Origin: Candidatus Kuenenia stuttgartensis
Lineage (GTDB): Bacteria > Pseudomonadota > Alphaproteobacteria > SMXS01
Assembly: GCA_943329845.2 (NCBI GenBank)
Contig: CALQFM020000032.1
Location: forward strand, 1-43,884
DNA length: 43,884 nucleotides
Direction of reading: 5' to 3'
Within the stretch, counting starts at the first letter, position 1; each line of letters starts with the position of its first letter. A program made the position numbers and the translations under genes. A model generated the notes under the pieces. It searched no databases. It saw nothing but the letters and a program-made list of their open reading frames with translations, and was not told the origin of the DNA. Of this stretch, positions 38,083 to 43,884 are shown piece after piece.

Positions 38083-39482
38083 TCATCGCCGACGCCGAGG
38101 TAGCCGGCCACAGGGTCGACGTTCGCATCGACGGCGGACGGATCACCGAAATCGGCCGCCGCCTGTGTGGTGCGCCCGTCGTCGGCGCGGCCGGCGGCGC
38201 GCTGATCCCGGGACTGCATGACCATCACCTGCACCTGCTGGCGCTGGCCGCGTCGATGACCTCGGTCGCCGTCTCGCCTGAAGCGGCCGGCAACGGCGCC
38301 GGTCTGCGCGCGGCGCTCAATGCGGCGTCCGGATCGTGGATACGCGCAACCGGCTATCACGACAGCGTTGCCGGACCGCTGGACCGCGATGTGCTCGACC
38401 GGCTGGAGCCGCGCCGGCCGGTGCGCGTCCAATATGCGACCGGTTCCCTGTGGGTGCTGAACTCCGCAGCGTTGCGGCTGGTATTGCCGCCAGGCGACCT
38501 GCCGCCTTGCGTCGAGCGTGATGCCGTTGGGGCGCCGACAGGCCGCATCTGGCGGGGCGACGACTGGCTGCGTGGACGCCTTCCGGCTGATCCGCCGGAC
38601 CTGGGCGCCGTCGGCGCGCTGCTCGCGCGGCATGGCGTGACCGGCGTCACCGACACCAGCGCGACCACCGGAACGGCGCAGGCCTCCCTGTTTGCGGCGG
38701 CGGTGCAATCCGGAAACCTGCCGCAGCGCCTGACGCTGATGAGCGGCGGACGGCTGACGGCGGCGCCCGAATACGCGGTCGGCTCGGTCAAGATCCTGCT
38801 CGACGACCATGATCTGCCCGACATCGACGACCTTGTCGGACGTATCCGGCAGGCGCGGGCATGGGGCAGGCCGGTCGCGGTTCATTGTGTCACCGCCGGA
38901 GAGTTGGCGATCATCCTGGCTGCGTTCGATGTGGAAGCTACACGGCCCGGCGACCGGATCGAGCATGGCGGTGTCATTCCGGTCGAAGCGATCCCGGAAC
39001 TGCGGCGTCTCGGCCTGACCGTCGTCACCCAGCCGGGCTTCATCGCCGAACGCGGCGACCGCTATGTTCGCGAGGTCGATCCGGTGGACCTGCCGGACCT
39101 CTACCGCTGCGCCAGCCTGATTCGGGCCGGCGTTGCCGTGGCGGGCAGTACCGACGCGCCTTACTCCGCGCCCGATCCGTGGTCTGCCGTCGCGGCCGCG
39201 ATCTCCCGGCGGACAAGGTCCGGCCGGACGATCGGTTGGGACGAGGCGTTGCCGCCGGAAGCCGCGCTCGACCTGTTTCTCGGTTCGGCGGAACATCCCG
39301 CCATACCACGCCGGATCGCCGTCGGCATGCCAGCCGACCTTTGCCTGCTGCGCCTGCCGCTGTGCGAGGCGCTGGCCGCGCCCCACGCGCACAACGTCGC
39401 TGCGACGCTGATCGGCGGACGCGCGGTCTACCAGGCCGAACCCCTCTTCGAACCGCAAGAAACCGCAGGAGTCCTGCCATGA
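38076..39482 (+). CDS. Amidohydrolase (YtcJ-like, metal-dependent)
   Basis: 468 residues of the amidohydrolase superfamily. An N-terminal small beta domain (IADAEVAGHRVDVRIDGGRI) is followed by the metal-binding GLHDHHLHLLAL (His51 and His53 as HxH), then VAVHCVTAGEL, DRIEHGGVIP and GSTDAPYSAPDPW, the usual histidine and aspartate ligands of a TIM-barrel hydrolase. The end of the chain returns to the beta domain (GMPADLCLLRLPL, IGGRAVYQ). The ATG at 38076 overlaps the stop of the CoA-transferase gene (ATGGTGA). The substrate is unknown; amide, ester or ring hydrolysis are options. It is followed by an SDR with ATGA overlap. Confidence 0.88.
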   Translation: MVIIADAEVAGHRVDVRIDGGRITEIGRRLCGAPVVGAAGGALIPGLHDHHLHLLALAASMTSVAVSPEAAGNGAGLRAALNAASGSWIRATGYHDSVAGPLDRDVLDRLEPRRPVRVQYATGSLWVLNSAALRLVLPPGDLPPCVERDAVGAPTGRIWRGDDWLRGRLPADPPDLGAVGALLARHGVTGVTDTSATTGTAQASLFAAAVQSGNLPQRLTLMSGGRLTAAPEYAVGSVKILLDDHDLPDIDDLVGRIRQARAWGRPVAVHCVTAGELAIILAAFDVEATRPGDRIEHGGVIPVEAIPELRRLGLTVVTQPGFIAERGDRYVREVDPVDLPDLYRCASLIRAGVAVAGSTDAPYSAPDPWSAVAAAISRRTRSGRTIGWDEALPPEAALDLFLGSAEHPAIPRRIAVGMPADLCLLRLPLCEALAAPHAHNVAATLIGGRAVYQAEPLFEPQETAGVLP

Positions 39483-40291
39483 GTTCCTTTCCCGGCTTCC
39501 CGACGCACGAGAAACTTTTCCGGCTGGACGGGCGCACCGCCTTCGTCAGCGGCGCCGCCGGGCATCTCGGGCGGCCCATGGCGCTGGCGCTTGCCCAGGC
39601 CGGCGCCCATGTGATTCTCAACGGCCGCACCGAATCCAGGCTGGAGGAGTTGCGCGGCGAGATGGCGGCGGCCGGCCTGTCGGCATCCGTCTCGGCCTTC
39701 GACGTCATGGACCGGGAGGCGTTCGGCGCGTTCTTCGTCGGCCTGAAGCGCCTGGATGTGCTGGTCAACAACGCCTTCACAGGCCTGCCGCGCAAGAACG
39801 ATCCCGATCCCAGCGCCGCGTTCCGTACCGGCCTGGACAGCGGCATCACCGTCGCCTACGAGCACACCATGGCGGCGCTTCCCGCGTTGGAAACGGCTGT
39901 CGCGGCGGTCGGGCATGCGTCGGTGATCAACATCACCTCGATCTACGGCCACGTTGCGCCGACGTTCTCGATCTATCCGAACCCGGCCATGCGCGCGGCG
40001 CCCTATTACAGCGCGGCCAAGGGCGGCCTGCTGCAGCTCACCCGCTACATGGCCTGCGACCTGGCGGCGAAGCGCATCCGGGTGAATTCGCTCAGCCCCG
40101 GCATTTTCCCGTGGGACAACATCCTCACCGAGTTCCCGGAGTTCGTCGCCCGCGCCGCCGAGGCGACGCCCATGGGCCGTACGGGCCTGGCCCAGGAGAT
40201 CGGCGGCCCGGCGGTGTTTCTTGCCTCGGACGCGGCGTCCTACATGACCGGCGCGGATTTGCGCATCGACGGCGGCTGGGTGGCGCGATAA
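39479..40291 (+). CDS. SDR-family oxidoreductase, last gene of the long operon
   Basis: 270 residues. The cofactor motif is VSGAAGHLGRPM (SGxxGxLG instead of TGxxxGIG), NNAF replaces the usual NNAG, ITSIYG holds the catalytic Ser, YYSAAKGGLLQL the Tyr-x3-Lys, and TGADLRIDGGWVAR the C terminus. All catalytic residues are therefore present despite the altered glycine motifs. NGRTESR after the second strand suggests NADP(H). The start ATG overlaps the preceding stop codon (ATGA), so it is translationally coupled to the amidohydrolase. It ends the block of overlapping genes that begins at 29009; regulon site 4 follows 9 bp after its stop. Confidence 0.92.
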   Translation: MSSFPGFPTHEKLFRLDGRTAFVSGAAGHLGRPMALALAQAGAHVILNGRTESRLEELRGEMAAAGLSASVSAFDVMDREAFGAFFVGLKRLDVLVNNAFTGLPRKNDPDPSAAFRTGLDSGITVAYEHTMAALPALETAVAAVGHASVINITSIYGHVAPTFSIYPNPAMRAAPYYSAAKGGLLQLTRYMACDLAAKRIRVNSLSPGIFPWDNILTEFPEFVARAAEATPMGRTGLAQEIGGPAVFLASDAASYMTGADLRIDGGWVAR

Positions 40292-40299
40292 CCAGCGTA

Positions 40300-40343
40300 A
40301 TCATCATCATGAACTTGACCGAACGCAGGACGTGCGCTCTAGT
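40300..40343 (+). promoter_or_regulatory. Promoter with palindromic operator upstream (regulon site 4)
   Basis: TTGACC (40315-40320) and TCTAGT (40338-40343) are spaced by 17 bp. The motif ATCATCATCATGAA (40300-40313) ends one base before the -35. It would drive the SnoaL-like gene and the genes after it. Confidence 0.5.
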
Positions 40344-40358
40344 TTGCAACAGGCGTCA

Positions 40359-40379
40359 GGTGGACGGGGAAGGTCCACC
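40359..40379 (+). other. Leader hairpin before the SnoaL-like gene
   Basis: GGTGGAC (40359-40365) and GTCCACC (40373-40379) form a perfect 7-bp stem with loop GGGGAAG, 15-35 nt after the predicted -10 and 23 bp before the start codon. The loop resembles a ribosome-binding sequence, and the true one (ACGGGGAATAACG) follows. Confidence 0.35.
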
Positions 40380-40402
40380 GGCCACGATAACGGGGAATAA
40401 CG

Positions 40403-40930
40403 ATGGACGTTGAACAGCAACTCGCCGGCCTGCTCGCGCGCGAGGAAATCCGTGAACTGGTGACCTCGAAGTTCTCCTCGGCCGTCGACTGGCTCGACCA
40501 TGCGGCTATGACCGCATGCTATACCGACGATGCCACTGTCGCGTTCGGCACCTTCTCCATGAGCGCCAGGGATTTCGTCGACTTCTGGTGCAAGATGGGC
40601 GCGACCTTCCGCACCCGCTACCACCTCATCACCTGCGCCAGCATCGCCGTCGACGGCGACCGGGCGCGGACCGAGGCGCGCGGCATCGTGGTCGGCGTCG
40701 CGCCCGACGCCAACAATGACGGCAAGCTGCGGGACGCCATCGAGGGCTCGCGCTACTACTGCGACCTGGTGCGCCAGACCTACACCTGGAAGATCGCGAA
40801 GATGCAGATTGTGTTCGACTGGTCGCTGCTCCAGCCGTCGCCTGCCGCCACGGCAGCCGGAGCGCCGTTCGAGGAAGGCATGACCACCGATCACTGGCTC
40901 TACAAGCACATGAAGACCGGGTCGGCCTGA
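40403..40930 (+). CDS. SnoaL-like (nuclear transport factor 2 fold) protein
   Basis: 175 residues. The NTF2-like cone is indicated by LLAREEIRELVTSKFSSAVD, HAAMTACYTDDATVAFG, YHLITCASIAVDGDRARTEA and YTWKIAKMQIVFDWSLLQ. The family includes polyketide cyclases, ketosteroid-isomerase-like enzymes, dehydratases and small subunits of Rieske dioxygenases; without a clear catalytic dyad I cannot choose. A Rieske alpha subunit lies 2.2 kb downstream, and this protein could in principle be its beta subunit, though it is not adjacent. Start ATG at 40403 after GGGGAATAACG. Confidence 0.85.
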   Translation: MDVEQQLAGLLAREEIRELVTSKFSSAVDWLDHAAMTACYTDDATVAFGTFSMSARDFVDFWCKMGATFRTRYHLITCASIAVDGDRARTEARGIVVGVAPDANNDGKLRDAIEGSRYYCDLVRQTYTWKIAKMQIVFDWSLLQPSPAATAAGAPFEEGMTTDHWLYKHMKTGSA

Positions 40931-40931
40931 C

Positions 40932-41009
40932 ATGGGCGCCCTCGACGGCAAGGTCGCCTTCATCACCGGCGTCGCGCTACCGGTCGATGGCGGCTACCTG
41001 GCCGCCTAG
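40932..41009 (+). pseudogene. SDR gene collapsed to 25 codons by an in-frame deletion
   Basis: The frame starts like a classical SDR (MGALDGKVAFITG) and continues directly into the typical SDR C terminus (VALPVDGGYLAA) before TAG. About 230-250 central residues, including the catalytic Ser-Tyr-Lys, are missing. The junction is ATCACCGGC (40962-40970), coding Ile-Thr-Gly, a tripeptide normally present at both places in SDRs (N-terminal ITGAxxGIG and C-terminal ITGVxLPVDGG), so recombination between these short repeats explains the loss. The stop codon overlaps the ribosome site of the P450 gene (TAGGAG), so translating the stub may still help P450 expression. Confidence 0.85.
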
Positions 41010-41019
41010 GAGAACGGGC

Positions 41020-42255
<1,236 letters not shown>

Positions 42256-42299
42256 TAGACTGACGCTCCAAACGGGGAGCCAAGAACGGAGTCGATGCC

Positions 42300-43025
42300 A
42301 TGGCCGGGGAACTGCAGGGCTCGAAGGTCCACGAGGTCATGTACGCATCGCTGCTGGGCGAGTACGGGCCGCGCACGATGGCCGGATACCGGCGGCTCCG
42401 CGACGTGGTCGACGAGGACCGGGCGCTGCCGGCCTGGTTCAAGAGCCTGGCCGTCGCCTGCGCCGCGGCCTCGAAGGGCTATTCCGACCTGGTCAAGTTC
42501 CAGATCCGCACCGGCCATGTGCGCGGGCTGACGCTGGAGCAGTGCATGGGCGGCGTTATCACCCTGACCAGCGCGCGCGGCGCCGGCGCCGCCATGATGC
42601 TGCTCGACGTGGTCGCCGACATCTACAACGCCCGCAACGAGCACCTCGACGTGGTCCCATCCATCGAGGTGGCGCCCGGCGAGGCCGAAGCCAATTTCCG
42701 CAGCTACATGGGCGGCGAGCTGCACCCCAACTTCGCCGCGCTGCTGGAGGCGAGCCAGGAGCTGGCCGACGCGTACTATCTGCTGCGCACCGGCACGCTG
42801 AATCACAACCGGCTGGACTCGAAGCTGGCCGAGCTGCTGCTCGTCGCCGTGCTGGCGGCCGACTATCAGGCGGCCGTGTCGATCCACATGGGCGGCGCGC
42901 GCCGGGCCGGCGCATCCGACGCCGAGATCATCGAAGCCATCGCCTGCGCCTTTCCGGTCAGCGGCCTCGCCGGCCTGGTCACCGGCGTCTCGGCGCTGGT
43001 CGAGATGAACAAGGCGCAGGGATAA
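42300..43025 (+). CDS. Carboxymuconolactone decarboxylase (CMD)-like protein
   Basis: 241 residues, likely two AhpD/CMD-type helical repeats: LPAWFKSLAVACAAASKGYSD to TLEQCMGGVITLTSARG, and LAELLLVAVLAADYQAAVSI to ASDAEIIEAIACAFP. The redox CxxC of AhpD is absent, so a peroxidase role is unlikely; decarboxylation or ring-opened lactone chemistry is the family alternative, but the function is unproven. The first 20 residues begin MAGELQGSKVHEVMYASLLG. The ATG at 42300 follows ACGGAGTCGATGCC. It is 44 bp after the P450 gene and 77 bp before the Rieske oxygenase gene, all in the same direction. Confidence 0.85.
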   Translation: MAGELQGSKVHEVMYASLLGEYGPRTMAGYRRLRDVVDEDRALPAWFKSLAVACAAASKGYSDLVKFQIRTGHVRGLTLEQCMGGVITLTSARGAGAAMMLLDVVADIYNARNEHLDVVPSIEVAPGEAEANFRSYMGGELHPNFAALLEASQELADAYYLLRTGTLNHNRLDSKLAELLLVAVLAADYQAAVSIHMGGARRAGASDAEIIEAIACAFPVSGLAGLVTGVSALVEMNKAQG

Positions 43026-43048
43026 CGATTGTCGGGAGCGTCATTCCT

Positions 43049-43072
43049 ATACTGTGATATATAAATAGCAGT
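43049..43072 (+). promoter_or_regulatory. AT-rich patch before the Rieske gene, possible promoter/operator
   Basis: A short AT island (ACTGTGATATATAAATAG, from 43051) flanked by ACTG and CAGT lies 30-50 bp upstream of the oxygenase start, against a GC-rich background. No well-spaced -35/-10 pair can be fixed. It does not match the ATCATNATNATGAW motif. Confidence 0.3.
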
Positions 43073-43102
43073 GACGGGAAGCGAAGTCGGGGAGATCGAG
43101 CA

Positions 43103-43884
43103 ATGAACGCCATTCCGAGGGTTACGAAGGACGTCTGGACGCCTGTGGCGAAAGCGCCCGAGCCCGATCTCGGCACGGAACTCATTCCGGCCGCCCGCTA
43201 CACCTCGAAGGAGTTCATGCAGCTCGAATGGGAGCGGATGTGGACCAAGGTCTGGCTGATGGGCTGCCGCGAGGAGGAAATCCCCGAAACCGGCGACTAC
43301 ATCACCACCGACATCGGCACGGAATCGCTGCTGATCGTGCGCGGCGATGACGGCAAGGCGCGGGCGTTCTACAACGTCTGCAACCACCGCGGAAACCAGG
43401 TCAAGTTCGACAAGACCGGCAACTCCCGCACGCTGCAGTGCGCGTATCACTTCTGGGAATACGACCTGACCGGCAAGTTGGTGAGCGTGCCCGACGAGCA
43501 GGATTTCACCCAGGGCTGTCCGAAGGACCAGCTCAGCCTGAAAACCATCCACACCGATACCTGGGGCGGCTTCGTCTGGTTCAACCTGAACCCGGACGCC
43601 GAGCCGCTGCTGGATTTCCTCGGCATCATCCCGGGGCACCTGGACGCCTATCATTTCGACAAGATGGCGATGACGTCGAACTGGACTGTCGAGTGGGACT
43701 GCAACTGGAAGGCGTCGGTGGATGCGTTCAACGAGGTCTACCACGTCCAGTGCATCCACCCGGAACTGCTCTACAACAACGACGACGTGAACATCCAGAT
43801 CGACCTGTACGACAAGCACAGCCGCTATCTGATCCCGTATCAGGCCTGCAGCCCGCGCCTCGGCTATCTGCCCGAGGAGGTGCC
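43103..43884 (+). CDS. Rieske-type ring-hydroxylating oxygenase, alpha subunit (cut by window end)
   Basis: 260 codons are visible and the frame is open to the end. The Rieske cluster ligands are present: Cys93 and His95 in YNVCNHRGNQ and Cys113 and His116 in LQCAYHFWEY. The mononuclear iron site begins NWKASVDAFNEVYHVQCIHPE (split here as NWKASVDAFN and EVYHVQCIHPE), with His214 and His219; the bridging acid is Glu211 rather than Asp, as in several other members of the family. It hydroxylates or demethylates a substrate with O2 and electrons from a reductase not in the window. The ATG at 43103 has GGGGAGATCGAGCA before it. This gene is probably co-regulated with the P450 and CMD genes. Confidence 0.95.
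   Translation, partial: MNAIPRVTKDVWTPVAKAPEPDLGTELIPAARYTSKEFMQLEWERMWTKVWLMGCREEEIPETGDYITTDIGTESLLIVRGDDGKARAFYNVCNHRGNQVKFDKTGNSRTLQCAYHFWEYDLTGKLVSVPDEQDFTQGCPKDQLSLKTIHTDTWGGFVWFNLNPDAEPLLDFLGIIPGHLDAYHFDKMAMTSNWTVEWDCNWKASVDAFNEVYHVQCIHPELLYNNDDVNIQIDLYDKHSRYLIPYQACSPRLGYLPEEV

Noticed and set aside
40403-40930. SnoaL-like protein as the beta subunit of the Rieske oxygenase
   Set aside because: Beta subunits are normally adjacent to alpha subunits; here three genes lie between, and the alpha sequence resembles types that work as homo-oligomers. Not excluded, but not supported.

Overview
The window is GC-rich DNA from an alphaproteobacterium. The main support is gene order: an LsrB/VtlR-type LysR gene beside trxB, and carB-carA divergent from yqeY-dnaG-rpoD. 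The surfeit of CaiB/BaiF CoA-transferases, LLM flavin oxidoreductases and a TonB-receptor remnant points to a metabolically versatile soil or water lineage (Rhodospirillales/Sphingomonadales-like). The exact order is not certain.

Left part (1-20.8 kb), mostly housekeeping: the start of an SDR gene and a TetR regulator; a structured intergenic RNA that I identify as an AbcR (alpha-r15)-like sRNA beside the LsrB/VtlR regulator; thioredoxin reductase and a 2-Cys peroxiredoxin (a redox unit); an Lrp/AsnC regulator; greA; carB-carA; yqeY-dnaG-rpoD ending in a clear terminator; an LLM oxidoreductase; a TonB-dependent receptor reduced to its two ends; a CAU-anticodon tRNA; a RluE-type pseudouridine synthase; a secreted DUF4142 protein; a small unknown; an Rrf2 regulator; and a glycosyltransferase-GtrA fusion.

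Right part (20.8-43.9 kb), a large catabolic region: an amidohydrolase and an SDR; two tandem secreted paralogues of unknown role; a leftward operon of CoA ligase, MFS transporter and acyl-CoA dehydrogenase; a FadR-type GntR regulator; and a long rightward operon (29.0-40.3 kb) with two CoA-transferases, a thiolase-like protein with its DUF35 partner, an LLM oxidoreductase, a second CoA ligase, an enoyl-CoA hydratase, a third CoA-transferase, an amidohydrolase and an SDR. After it come a SnoaL-like protein, a deleted SDR, a cytochrome P450, a carboxymuconolactone-decarboxylase-like protein and a Rieske oxygenase cut by the window end. Together they look like a CoA-thioester degradation route for an imported carboxylic acid with oxygenase steps. 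The substrate cannot be read from the sequence.

Four intergenic regions in the right part carry the same 14-bp palindrome (ATCATNATNATGAW) on or beside a recognisable promoter. One is the divergent GntR promoter region, so this looks like the operator of one regulon. Other notable signals are a perfect 90-bp palindromic repeat inserted in frame in a CoA-transferase gene, and an SDR collapsed in frame to 25 codons at a probable repeat of its Ile-Thr-Gly coding sequence.
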